Shown: one piece after another, positions 51,667-58,621 of the stretch
How positions within the stretch are numbered: the stretch's first letter is position 1
Layout: the number at the start of each line of letters is the position of its first letter
Source of the DNA: Thermoanaerobaculia bacterium
GTDB lineage: Bacteria > Acidobacteriota > Thermoanaerobaculia > Multivoradales > Multivoraceae
DNA length: 58,621 bases
Direction of reading: 5' to 3'
Assembly (NCBI GenBank): GCA_022822365.1
Contig: JAJEBV010000020.1
Coordinates: 1 to 58,621 of the forward strand
Notes under the pieces: generated by a model
Databases searched by the model: none
What the model was told of the DNA's origin: nothing
What the model saw: the letters and a program-made list of their open reading frames with translations, nothing else
Translations under genes and position numbers: made by a program

Positions 51667-52761
51667 ATGTCTTCGCAGGTTGATCTCGTGTTTGATCGCA
51701 GGTTGAGCGCGTTCCTGACCGTGATCCTCGTCGCCGTGGCGGCTCCGCTGGCCGCGGCCGACGACGAGGAGGTAGCCCGGACCCCCTCGGGCCGGCCCGA
51801 CATCTCGGGCTACTACGACGTAGGCACCCTGACGCCGCTGGTGCGGCCGCAGGCGTTCGGCGACAACCTGTTCCTCTCGCGGGAGGAAGCCGACAGGATC
51901 GCCGAAGAAGAGCGCAAGCGCATGCAGGCAGAGGCTCAGGTCAGCGATCCCAACCGCGAAGCGCCTCCCGAAGGCGGCGACGGCTCGCCCGGCGCCGCCG
52001 GCAACGTCGGCGGCTACAACGCCTTCTGGATCGAGCGTGGGACGGACGTCTTCGAGGTCGACGGCAAGTTCCGCACGTCGATCATCGTCGATCCGAAGAA
52101 TGGCCGCTACCCGCCGGTGACCGATGCCGTCCGGGAACGCTTCGCTGCCCGCAGGGGCTTCTTCCGAGCCAACACCGGGGAGGCCTGGTGGCTTGAGCGC
52201 GAAGGGCCGGGCCCCTACGACGATCCGGAACTGCGGCCGCTGGCGGAGCGTTGCCTCCTGGGCTTCAGCTCGACCGGCGGGCCGCCGATGCTGCCGGCCC
52301 TCTACAACAACCTGAAGCGGATCGTCCAGACCGAGGACCATGTGATGATCCTCGTCGAGATGGTGCACGACGCGCGCGTCGTCCGCATCGGCGGCGAGCA
52401 CGCCCCGGCCTCGGAGCGCCGGTGGATGGGCGATTCGATCGGCCGGTGGGAAGGCGACACTCTGGTCATCGACACGACGAACTTCGCGGACCGGCCGGCG
52501 CTGCGTTCGGCGACCCGCGACCTGCACGTGGTCGAGCGGTTCACTCCCATGGGTCCGGATCACCTGCGGTACGAGTTCACCGTCGAAGATCCGAACGTCT
52601 GGACGGCGCCGTGGAGCGGCGAGTACGCCTGGCCTCGCAGTGACGCCCTCGTTTACGAGTACGCCTGTCACGAGGGCAACTACGCCCTCGGCAACATCAT
52701 GCGCGGCGCGCGTTTGCTGGAGGAGGACGCTCTGGCCGGAGGTGCGGACTCCGGAGAGTGA
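51667..52761 (+). CDS. Secreted protein of the YACHEGNY family, copy 5
   Basis: 364 residues from an ATG with AAGGAG upstream; signal peptide ends PLAAADDEE. Conserved blocks: TPSGRPDISGYYDVGTLTPL, TSIIVDPKNGRYPPV, YNNLKRIVQTEDHVMILVEM, RWEGDTLVIDTTNFADRPAL, YEFTVEDPNVWTAPWSGE and YEYACHEGNYALGNIMRGAR. Closest to copy 3. It sits immediately before the DUF6152 gene. Confidence 0.82.
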   Translation: MSSQVDLVFDRRLSAFLTVILVAVAAPLAAADDEEVARTPSGRPDISGYYDVGTLTPLVRPQAFGDNLFLSREEADRIAEEERKRMQAEAQVSDPNREAPPEGGDGSPGAAGNVGGYNAFWIERGTDVFEVDGKFRTSIIVDPKNGRYPPVTDAVRERFAARRGFFRANTGEAWWLEREGPGPYDDPELRPLAERCLLGFSSTGGPPMLPALYNNLKRIVQTEDHVMILVEMVHDARVVRIGGEHAPASERRWMGDSIGRWEGDTLVIDTTNFADRPALRSATRDLHVVERFTPMGPDHLRYEFTVEDPNVWTAPWSGEYAWPRSDALVYEYACHEGNYALGNIMRGARLLEEDALAGGADSGE

Positions 52762-52778
52762 GGACGTACCGATCCTGT

Positions 52779-52784
52779 TAGAGT
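52779..52784 (+). promoter_or_regulatory. Possible -10 (TAGAGT) before the DUF6152 gene
   Basis: TAGAGT, 102 bases before the ATG at 52887. The ribosome site AGGAGTGAGAG is clear; no -35 is evident. Confidence 0.25.
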
Positions 52785-52886
52785 GCGGTTCACCGACCGC
52801 TGGAATACGTGCCGCGCACGCTTCCAATTGAACGAGAAACCCAGAGATCACCCACTTACACCACAACCGAGGAGTGAGAGACAGCC

Positions 52887-53327
52887 ATGAGTAAGCGAGC
52901 CATGATCATCACGGGGATCAGCCTCGTCGTTGCGGCCATCGCGGTGGCGGTGCCCCTGGCGGCGCACCACGCGTTCGGCGCCGAGTTCGATCCCAACCGT
53001 CCGCTGCTGCTGAAGGGCCCGGTCGTCAAGGTCGAGTGGGTCAATCCGCACACCTGGATCCACATGGAGCACACCGAGGAAGACGGCACGCAGCACGTCT
53101 GGATGGTCGAGGGCGGCACGCCCAACACCCTGCTGCGCCGCGGCCTTTCCCGGGACGACCTCCAGCCTGGCACCGTCATCATCGTCGACGGCTACCAGAG
53201 CAAGGATCGCTCGCGCCGCGCGAACGGCCGTGACGTGACCTTCGAGGACGGCAGCAAGATCTTCATGGGTTCCTCGGGTACCGGCGCGCCGCGCGACGGC
53301 CGCGACCCGACCGAGCCGCCCCGGTAA
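52887..53327 (+). CDS. DUF6152 family exported protein
   Basis: 146 residues; N-terminal hydrophobic signal (GISLVVAAIAVAVPLAAHHA) followed by the DUF6152 core: FGAEFDPNRP, VEWVNPHTWIHMEH and the WMVEGGTPNTLLRRGLSRDDL segment. It looks like a small OB/beta-barrel periplasmic protein. Its role is unknown; the family is frequent in Acidobacteriota and Proteobacteria near secreted proteins. It closes the plus-strand secretome block; the terminator follows about 115 bases later. Confidence 0.85.
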   Translation: MSKRAMIITGISLVVAAIAVAVPLAAHHAFGAEFDPNRPLLLKGPVVKVEWVNPHTWIHMEHTEEDGTQHVWMVEGGTPNTLLRRGLSRDDLQPGTVIIVDGYQSKDRSRRANGRDVTFEDGSKIFMGSSGTGAPRDGRDPTEPPR

Positions 53328-53333
53328 ACCGCT

Positions 53334-53413
53334 GGGTGCGCGGGTCTTCTGACCCGCATCCGGCGCGCAGCGCCGGCTTCCGGGAACGGGGCGTGACCCC
53401 CCGCTTCCGGGAG
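53334..53413 (+). repeat. Dispersed double-hairpin repeat, copy 4 (most complete)
   Basis: GGTGCG, hairpin CGGGTC-TTCT-GACCCG (53341-53356), CAT, hairpin CCGGCGC-GCA-GCGCCGG (53360-53376). It is followed by two direct copies of CTTCCGGGA flanking a CGGGG/CCCCG stem. It begins seven bases after the DUF6152 stop codon. Confidence 0.6.
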
Positions 53414-53440
53414 CCATGCGCGTGCCATCAGCCTTCCTGA

Positions 53441-53476
53441 CGCCTCAGGCGCGCCCCGTGCCGCCTGAGGCGTTTT
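53441..53476 (+). terminator. Intrinsic terminator of the secretome block
   Basis: CGCCTCAGGC and GCCTGAGGCG form a perfect 10 bp stem with a 12-base loop, followed by TTTT. It lies downstream of DUF6152 and beyond the double-hairpin repeat. Confidence 0.85.
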
Positions 53477-53596
53477 GCCGCCGGGGCGAGTGAAGCGGCG
53501 CGCCTCCCCCGCCGCCGTCGAACCCCGCGGCCGCCGAGCCACCGGTGGAGAAGGACGAGGGCACGCCGCACGCCGGTCACTCCCCGTGTGTTGTCG
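53477..53596. other. Intergenic gap, no gene seen
   Basis: This GC-rich stretch lies between the terminator and the 3' end of the convergent cytochrome c'-like gene. No convincing frame, repeat or regulatory site is visible. Confidence 0.4.
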
Positions 53597-54076
53597 CTAC
53601 TGCCGGAACTGGTTCGGGTCGTTGGCCCAGTACTGTGCGTGGCAGCCGGCGCAGGCGAAGTAGACCTGCTCGCCGGTGTCGAAGATGCCCTGGACATCGC
53701 GGGCGTCTGCCGCCTGCATCGCGGCGTCGCCGGCGTCGATCAGATCCCGGCACCAGGCGATCCAGTCCTCGTCGTCCATCTTGCGCCGGTCCATCATCAA
53801 CAGGTTGCCCGACTCGGCGAGCGTGACCGCCGCGTTGCGAACGAGAGTCCATTCCTCATCGGTCTCCGGCTGGATCTTCTCTTCGCCCTCGGAACTGATG
53901 ATCCAGCCGACCGAAGCCCAGAGGTGGTCGGCGGCCGGTTCCATGACCGACGCCATCAACAGCCTCGTGCCTGCGACTTCGCGGAACGGCGGTCCGGTCT
54001 CCCCGGCGGCGCACGCGGCGAGCGCGAGGGCGGCGACAACGCCTTTCAGAGCCAGGAACTTGCGGGCGTCAGCCAT
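53597..54076 (-). CDS. Cytochrome c'-like lipoprotein
   Basis: 159 residues. The signal peptide ends in a lipobox, LAAC, so it is probably lipid-anchored. A single heme c attachment site CAGCH lies near the C-terminus (YFACAGCHAQYW), and the rest is helical. This is the layout of cytochrome c' / class II cytochromes, where CxxCH is C-terminal. It may accept electrons from a periplasmic dehydrogenase such as the PQQ enzymes nearby, which is an inference. Last gene of the minus-strand CoA-transferase operon, 41 bases after the hydrolase. Confidence 0.78.
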   Translation of the reverse strand: MADARKFLALKGVVAALALAACAAGETGPPFREVAGTRLLMASVMEPAADHLWASVGWIISSEGEEKIQPETDEEWTLVRNAAVTLAESGNLLMMDRRKMDDEDWIAWCRDLIDAGDAAMQAADARDVQGIFDTGEQVYFACAGCHAQYWANDPNQFRQ

Positions 54077-54117
54077 GACGGGCGGGGAGTGTAGCCGAGT
54101 GGCCAGGCTCCCCTTGC

Positions 54118-54969
54118 TCAAATCACCGTCTTCCAGACGTCGCCGTGGGCGGTGATCTTCACCGGGTTGGACAACGGCCAGTGGGCGCCGACGATCGTGA
54201 TGCCGGTGTCGCTGAAGCGCTCGCAGAAGCTCCGGCGCGTGGCGATTGCGACGTCGCGGTCGATGTCGGCGATCGAGCACCACTCCGGGTGCGTGCACTG
54301 AGACGGGTGGTGCATCACGTCGCCCGCGATCACGCCTTCCTCGGCGCCGGAGGAGACGGCGATGCTGCAGTGGCCCGGCGTGTGGCCGGGCGTGGGGAAG
54401 AACTGGAGCTCCGGGTTGATCTGGTGGTCGCAGTCGACGAGGTCGACGAGGCCGGCCTCGAACACGGGCGCGACCGAGTCGCCGAAGACGTCGCCCCAGT
54501 TGGCTTCCCCTTCGTCCCTCCAGTACTCGAACTCCGGACGCGCCATGACATAGCGGGCGTTGGGGAAGGTGGGCACCCACTCGCCGTCGACCTTCATCGT
54601 GTTCCAGCCGACGTGGTCGATGTGCAGGTGGGTGCAGACCACGAGGTCGACCTGCTCGCGAGGGAAGCCGGCGTCGCGAATCTCCTGGAGGAACGGCCCG
54701 TCGAGCTCGTTCCACGCCGGCAGGGCCCGCTTCTTGTCGTTGCCGACGCAGGTGTCGACGAGGATCTTGAGGCCCCGCGACTCGACAAGGAACGCCTGGA
54801 TGATCATCTTGAGCCGCTCGCCGTTCGGGGTCACGAAGTGCGGTTCGAGCCAGTCGAGGTCGGGCGCCAGGTTCTCCGGCGTCGCGTCCGGCAGCAGGAA
54901 GGACGCCGGCACCGGGTAGTCGATCTCGATGATCGGGGTGATCGATACGTCGCCGATCTTGATGCCCAT
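54118..54969 (-). CDS. Metallo-beta-lactamase fold hydrolase
   Basis: 283 residues. Zinc ligands: HLHIDH in VVCTHLHIDHVGWN, the PGHTPGHCS histidine, the Asp in AGDVMHH and a late His in VGAHWPL. The dinuclear centre is therefore complete. No signal peptide; cytoplasmic. The family includes lactonases (AHL/quorum-quenching type), glyoxalase II-like thioesterases and others. Next to CoA-thioester enzymes, a thioesterase or lactonase is plausible but unproven. ATG at 54969; the open frame upstream runs antisense to nothing real. Confidence 0.85.
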   Translation of the reverse strand: MGIKIGDVSITPIIEIDYPVPASFLLPDATPENLAPDLDWLEPHFVTPNGERLKMIIQAFLVESRGLKILVDTCVGNDKKRALPAWNELDGPFLQEIRDAGFPREQVDLVVCTHLHIDHVGWNTMKVDGEWVPTFPNARYVMARPEFEYWRDEGEANWGDVFGDSVAPVFEAGLVDLVDCDHQINPELQFFPTPGHTPGHCSIAVSSGAEEGVIAGDVMHHPSQCTHPEWCSIADIDRDVAIATRRSFCERFSDTGITIVGAHWPLSNPVKITAHGDVWKTVI

Positions 54970-55016
54970 GCGCAACCGTCTCCTGTCGTTGTTGTTCCGG
55001 TTCAGGAGCCGCCGCG

Positions 55017-56672
55017 TCAGCGCGTGAGCCAGGCGAACTTCTGCGGCTTCCGCGAGGCCTTCGGGTCGATCAGCACGTTGACCAGCGCCGGCCGGTCGGA
55101 AGCGAGCGCCTTGTCCAGGGTGGGGCCGAGGTCGGCGACCTTCTCGACCAGGTAGCCCTTGCCGCCGAAAGCCTCGATCACGCGCTCGTAGCGGGCGCCC
55201 AGCGTGTAGGTCGACGGCGGCAGCGGCTTGCCCGGGATGTACTCGCTGACGCCGCCGCCGATGCCGTTGTTGTTGATCACGACGAAGGTGATCGGCATGT
55301 CGTAGCGGCAGGCGACCTCGACTTCCATGCCGGAGAAGCCGAACGCGGAATCGCCCTGGACGCAGATCGTGCGCCGGTCCGGATGGACCACGGCCGCCGC
55401 GATCGCCAGCCCCGTGCCGACGCCCATCGTGCCGAAGGTGCCGGCGTCGAGCCGCTTGCGCGGCTCCATGTTCGGCAGCACGGTGCGGGAGATGTCCATC
55501 GTGTTCGCGCCTTCGGCCACCAGCATGTCCTGTGGCTCCAGGCGGTCGGCGATCTCCCGCAGCGCCCGGTAGTAGCCCATCGGCTCGCTGTCGTCCTCGA
55601 GCATCGCCTGGACCGCGGCCTGGTTCTCCGTCGCGCTCTCGCGAAGCTTGACCAGCCACTCGTTGTCGGCCGAGAGCGTGAAGGGTTCCGCGTCGAGCGC
55701 CTGGTTCAACTGCGCGGTCACCGCCCGCGCGTCGCCGACCATCCCGACCTCGGTCGGCACGTTCGTGCCGATCTCCTCCGCGTTGACGTCTATCTGAAGC
55801 ACCCGGACGCCCTTCTTGAAGCGCGGGGGCAGCCCGAAGTGGAGGATCCAGTTGAGCCGCGCGCCGATCAACAGGATGACGTCCGCGTTCTGAAGCGCGA
55901 AGGAGCGCGCCGGGGCGACGAGGTGGGGATCGTCGTCCGAGACGACGCCCTTGCCCATCGGCGTCGGCAGCACGGGGAGATTCGTGCGCTGGACGAAGCG
56001 GCGCACTTCGCTCTCGGCGCGGGCGTAGGCAGCGCCCTTGCCGACGATGACGAGTGGGTTCTTCGCCTCGCGCAGCACCGCGACCGCGCGCTCGACCTCC
56101 CGCGGGTCGGCGAGCGAGGTCGGCGGCTCCGCGCAGCGGGGCGGGAACTCGACGTCTTCTTCGTCGACCTGGGCGGTCAGCACGTCGTTCGTCAGGTTCA
56201 GGTAGGAGGCGCCGGGTCGGCCGTAGATCGACGTGCGGACCGCCTGCTCCACGTAGAACGGCGCCCGGTGAGCGGCGTCGATCTCCGCCGAGTACTTCGA
56301 GAATGGCCGCGCCGCCTCGACCTGGGGGCACTCCTGGAAGGCGCCCTGGCCGTTCTGGTAGCGGTCGTTGGCGCCGCCGAGCAGCACCATCGGCCAGCAG
56401 TTCTTCTCCGCGTTGGCGAGACCGGCGATGCCGTGCACCATGCCGGGACCCGACACGGCGAGGCAGGCCCCGGGGCGTCCCGTCAGGTAGCCGACCGCGC
56501 CCGCGGCGTAGCTGGCCGCCTGCTCGTTGCGGAAACCGTAGTACTTGATCCCCGCCTGCTGGGCAGCGTGGGCGACCCCGTAGACGGGGAAGCCGACAAT
56601 GCCGAACATGTAGTCGACACCCTGCTGCTTCAGGCTCTGGGAGATCAGGGCGGCGCCGGTGGTGGTCGTCAT
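55017..56672 (-). CDS. Thiamine diphosphate enzyme of the oxalyl-CoA decarboxylase / 2-hydroxyacyl-CoA lyase family
   Basis: 551 residues with three ThDP domains. N-terminal FGIVGFPVYGVAHAAQQAGI and YYGFRNEQAASYAAGAVGYL (RNEQAA holds the activating Glu), SGPGMVHGIAG, and the ThDP/Mg motif GDSAFGFSGMEVEVACRYD with NNNGIGGG. These segments match oxalyl-CoA decarboxylase and HACL1 more than acetolactate synthase. Its neighbour is a class III CoA transferase with a 4-base start/stop overlap, the usual frc-oxc type pairing. Substrates could be oxalyl-CoA, formyl-CoA, or a 2-hydroxyacyl-CoA. Confidence 0.85.
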   Translation of the reverse strand: MTTTTGAALISQSLKQQGVDYMFGIVGFPVYGVAHAAQQAGIKYYGFRNEQAASYAAGAVGYLTGRPGACLAVSGPGMVHGIAGLANAEKNCWPMVLLGGANDRYQNGQGAFQECPQVEAARPFSKYSAEIDAAHRAPFYVEQAVRTSIYGRPGASYLNLTNDVLTAQVDEEDVEFPPRCAEPPTSLADPREVERAVAVLREAKNPLVIVGKGAAYARAESEVRRFVQRTNLPVLPTPMGKGVVSDDDPHLVAPARSFALQNADVILLIGARLNWILHFGLPPRFKKGVRVLQIDVNAEEIGTNVPTEVGMVGDARAVTAQLNQALDAEPFTLSADNEWLVKLRESATENQAAVQAMLEDDSEPMGYYRALREIADRLEPQDMLVAEGANTMDISRTVLPNMEPRKRLDAGTFGTMGVGTGLAIAAAVVHPDRRTICVQGDSAFGFSGMEVEVACRYDMPITFVVINNNGIGGGVSEYIPGKPLPPSTYTLGARYERVIEAFGGKGYLVEKVADLGPTLDKALASDRPALVNVLIDPKASRKPQKFAWLTR

Positions 56673-57919
56673 CTGGTAGCGGTCTCCTGGCCGTCGGCGC
56701 CGGGAGCGGGCACTGCGCCCAGCACACCGTCCGCGCGCAGCCGGTCGATTTCGGGTTGGGAGAGGTTCAGTTCGTCGGCCAGGACGCTGTCCGTGTGGCG
56801 GCCCAGCAGCGGCGCCGCCTCGATCTCGACCTCGCTCTCGCTGAGGTTCATCGGCGATCCGAGAACCCGGACCGGTCCCCTGGTTTCGTGCTCGACCGTG
56901 CGGACGAAGCCGCGCTCTGCAAGATGCGGGTCGGCGAACAGGTCGGCCGTGTCGAGCACCGCGCTCGCCGGCACGCCGGCTTCGCCGAGAATGGCCATCG
57001 CCTCGTGCTTCGTGCGGCCGCGGGTCCAGCAGGCGATGGCCTCGAACAGATCGTCTCTGTTCTCGAAGCGCTGTTTGCCAGTGCTGTAGCGAGGGTCGTC
57101 GATCAGGTCCTTCCGGTCAATGGCGCCGCAGAGGGCGCGCCACATCCGGTCGGTCACGACCAGCAGATAGACGTAGTCGTTCGGGCCGTGCGGCTTGCAC
57201 GGATAGAGGTTCATCATCGCGCCGCGCCCGGAGCCGCTGCGCGGCGCCGCCTTCTGGCCGAAGTTGCTGCCGGTGCCGATTGCCGTCCGCATGAACCAGG
57301 TCACGCCCTCCTGCATCGAGAGTTCGACGAGCTGACCCTTGCCGGTCGTGAGCTTGCTGGCGTAGGCGGCGGACAGTGCCAGCGCCATGAGGACGCCGGT
57401 GCCGCAATCGCCGATCGTCGTGCCGGGGCGCAGCGGCGGCCCGTCCGTTTCGCCCGTGATCGACATGGCCCCGCCCGCGGCCTGGGCGACCGGGTCGAAG
57501 CACTTGAACCCGCTATACGGGCCGCTGTTGCCGAACCCCTTGATCCGGCCGTAAATGACCTCCGGGTGGACCTCCCGGACGCTCTCGTAGTCGAGGCGCA
57601 GCTTCTCGACAACGCCGGGCCCGAAGTTCTCGATGAGGATGTCGAACCGCGGCGCCATGCGGAGCAGCAGTTCACGGCCTTCTTCCGACGCCAGGTTGAT
57701 CGTGACGCTCCGCTTGTTGCTGTTCCAGTTGATGAAGTACTCGGAGTCCTTCGTGTTGCCGGGGTCGCGGAGAGACCCCAGCCCCCGCCCCGGATCGCCC
57801 GTCCCGGGCCGCTCCACCTTGATCACGTCCGCCCCCAGCCACGCCAGCGCCTGGGTACACGAAGTCCCGGCTTCGTATTGCGTCAGATCGAGAATGCGCA
57901 GACCGTCGAGTGCTGGCAT
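56669..57919 (-). CDS. Class III CoA transferase (CaiB/BaiF, formyl-CoA transferase-like)
   Basis: 416 residues. Begins LDGLRILDLTQYEAGTSCTQ; the segment KRSVTINLASEEGRELLLRM and the catalytic aspartate in IGDCGTGVLMALAL match Frc/CaiB/Amacr proteins. It moves CoA between carboxylic acids via an enzyme-aspartyl thioester. First gene of the operon, with CAGGAGGCC as ribosome site and a palindromic promoter region at 57947-57961. Together with the ThDP enzyme it may form an oxalate or 2-hydroxyacid activation-cleavage pathway. Confidence 0.9.
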   Translation of the reverse strand: MPALDGLRILDLTQYEAGTSCTQALAWLGADVIKVERPGTGDPGRGLGSLRDPGNTKDSEYFINWNSNKRSVTINLASEEGRELLLRMAPRFDILIENFGPGVVEKLRLDYESVREVHPEVIYGRIKGFGNSGPYSGFKCFDPVAQAAGGAMSITGETDGPPLRPGTTIGDCGTGVLMALALSAAYASKLTTGKGQLVELSMQEGVTWFMRTAIGTGSNFGQKAAPRSGSGRGAMMNLYPCKPHGPNDYVYLLVVTDRMWRALCGAIDRKDLIDDPRYSTGKQRFENRDDLFEAIACWTRGRTKHEAMAILGEAGVPASAVLDTADLFADPHLAERGFVRTVEHETRGPVRVLGSPMNLSESEVEIEAAPLLGRHTDSVLADELNLSQPEIDRLRADGVLGAVPAPGADGQETATR

Positions 57920-57946
57920 GGCTGGCCTCCTGGCTATCCGTTGCGG

Positions 57947-57961
57947 GCGCTACGATAGCGC
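57947..57961. promoter_or_regulatory. Palindromic -10-like element before the CoA-transferase operon
   Basis: GCGCTA-CGA-TAGCGC. Read on the minus strand it holds GCTATCGT as a possible -10 for the operon. It is a symmetric version of the GCTAnnnT element seen near fabF. Confidence 0.3.
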
Positions 57962-58092
57962 GGTTGAGGCCATGAGAGGGTCTACCGTCTCAGACGCCGC
58001 GGGGCCCTGCCCAGTCGCGGGAACAGACTGGCAATGTCGCCAGGAGGCGCTTCAGGAGACACCGAGCTTCCCCGTGGCGGGTTCCGGGGCGC
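57962..58092. other. Intergenic gap, no gene seen
   Basis: This lies between the CoA-transferase promoter region and the 3' end of the partial repeat protein. No hairpin followed by a T-run and no convincing frame was found. Confidence 0.4.
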
Positions 58093-58621
58093 CTACCTCG
58101 CTTCCTCCACGTCGGCGGCCGGGTCGACGGGCCGGTCGGCATTGCCTGGGGCCACCACATCGCGCATCGGCAGAAGCAAGCCCCCTGGCGTGCGGAGATA
58201 CGGCAGTACCTCGACGCTTGGCTCGGTGGCGATCTCGAGACGCCAGTCGCCCGCGCCCGCCCCGGTGCTCCCGGAGAGGCCGCCCTCGGGATTGCCAAGC
58301 TCCAGGTCCCGGGAGTCGAGATGCGCCGCCTCGCCGGGACCGAGCACGAGCGTCAGCGGCTCGTAGCGCCGTTCCGTGTCGTCGCGGGGCTGCATGCGTA
58401 CGGTGGTGTCTTCCGCCGAGTGGTTGACGATGCGCAGGAAGCCCTGCCGGCCGAGGGCGTCCGAAGCCGAGGGGAAGTACGGCACGGCCCGCACCCCACG
58501 GGAACGCGGCGCCAGCGACCACCCACCGCCCGAGAGGTTCACGAGATGCCCGTCGGGGCTCTCGAGCAGGCTCATTGCCTCGAGATCGCCGTCCGAGACG
58601 ATGCGTAGACGCCACATCCCC
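58093..58621 (-). CDS. C-terminal part of a secreted repeat protein (cut by the window edge)
   Basis: About 176 residues, 5' end missing. It contains one full repeat and part of another. The full unit runs from GRQGFLRIVNHSAEDTTVRM through a LDSRDLELGNPEGGLSGSTG stretch to GDWRLEIATEPSVEVLPYLR. The window edge starts inside a preceding unit (MWRLRIVSDGDLEAM aligns with the GDWRL region), so the ATG at 58617 is probably internal. Units like this occur in large secreted proteins of marine bacteria, often after protease or adhesin domains. Function of this protein cannot be told. Confidence 0.6.
   Translation of the reverse strand, partial: GMWRLRIVSDGDLEAMSLLESPDGHLVNLSGGGWSLAPRSRGVRAVPYFPSASDALGRQGFLRIVNHSAEDTTVRMQPRDDTERRYEPLTLVLGPGEAAHLDSRDLELGNPEGGLSGSTGAGAGDWRLEIATEPSVEVLPYLRTPGGLLLPMRDVVAPGNADRPVDPAADVEEAR

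Noticed and set aside
54970..56727. Extension of the metallo-hydrolase frame across the ThDP enzyme gene
   Set aside because: The extension translates to Arg/Gly-rich sequence with no motif, while the other frame encodes an intact ThDP enzyme.

Overview
The window is GC-rich, densely coding bacterial chromosome. It most likely comes from an Acidobacteriota lineage (free-living or host-associated marine groups fit, but the class cannot be fixed from sequence alone). The main reason is a run of six paralogous secreted proteins with the von Willebrand factor A (VWA) architecture that is expanded in Acidobacteriota. Secreted proteins of a second expanded family, a DUF6152 protein and PQQ-type beta-propeller dehydrogenases support this. 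No rRNA, tRNA, CRISPR array, transposase, prophage or plasmid gene was seen, so this looks like ordinary chromosome with paralog expansions.

Layout, left to right. 163-2427 (-) is a molybdopterin-binding xanthine dehydrogenase-family large subunit. 2531-2880 (-) is a small independent transcription unit with its own promoter, an exceptionally strong Shine-Dalgarno, a 14-codon ORF and a terminator. 2932-4959 (-) is an RNase E/G, divergent from hflX (5359-7056). 7073-9827 (+) is a tightly overlapping operon: thioredoxin-like protein, DCC-family protein, 4'-phosphopantetheinyl transferase, and a Xre/ParS antitoxin with RES toxin. 9937-15397 (-) holds a CocE-type hydrolase, a PQQ-type dehydrogenase and a 3'-truncated FadB/FadJ-type gene. 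15483-16493 (+) is the first of five secreted paralogs.

16535-29559 (-) is the VWA array: six VWA genes and one TauE/SafE transporter in one apparent operon, several with overlapping stop and start codons. Divergent from it, 29673-38654 (+) is a complete family-5 (dipeptide/oligopeptide/nickel type) ABC importer (two permeases, binding lipoprotein, two ATPases), followed by an MFS transporter, another secreted paralog and a 6-phosphogluconate-dehydrogenase-like oxidoreductase.

38727-40673 (-) is groES-groEL under a perfect CIRCE operator with a clear terminator. 40916-44244 (+) is an active/inactive M16 zinc peptidase pair, followed by an alanine/sodium symporter and a START/SRPBCC-like protein. 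A FabF-type ketosynthase lies convergent at 46323-47573 (-). 47712-53327 (+) is a secretome block: PQQ dehydrogenase, three more secreted paralogs and DUF6152, ending in a strong terminator. 53597-57919 (-) is a CoA-transferase / ThDP lyase / metallo-beta-lactamase-fold hydrolase / cytochrome c'-like operon. The window ends inside a secreted repeat protein.

The less expected items are the size and order of the VWA array, the small structured transcription unit at 2531-2880, a dispersed double-hairpin repeat (four copies with covarying stems, one lying in frame within a lipoprotein signal peptide), and the five-member secreted family next to PQQ dehydrogenases and DUF6152.
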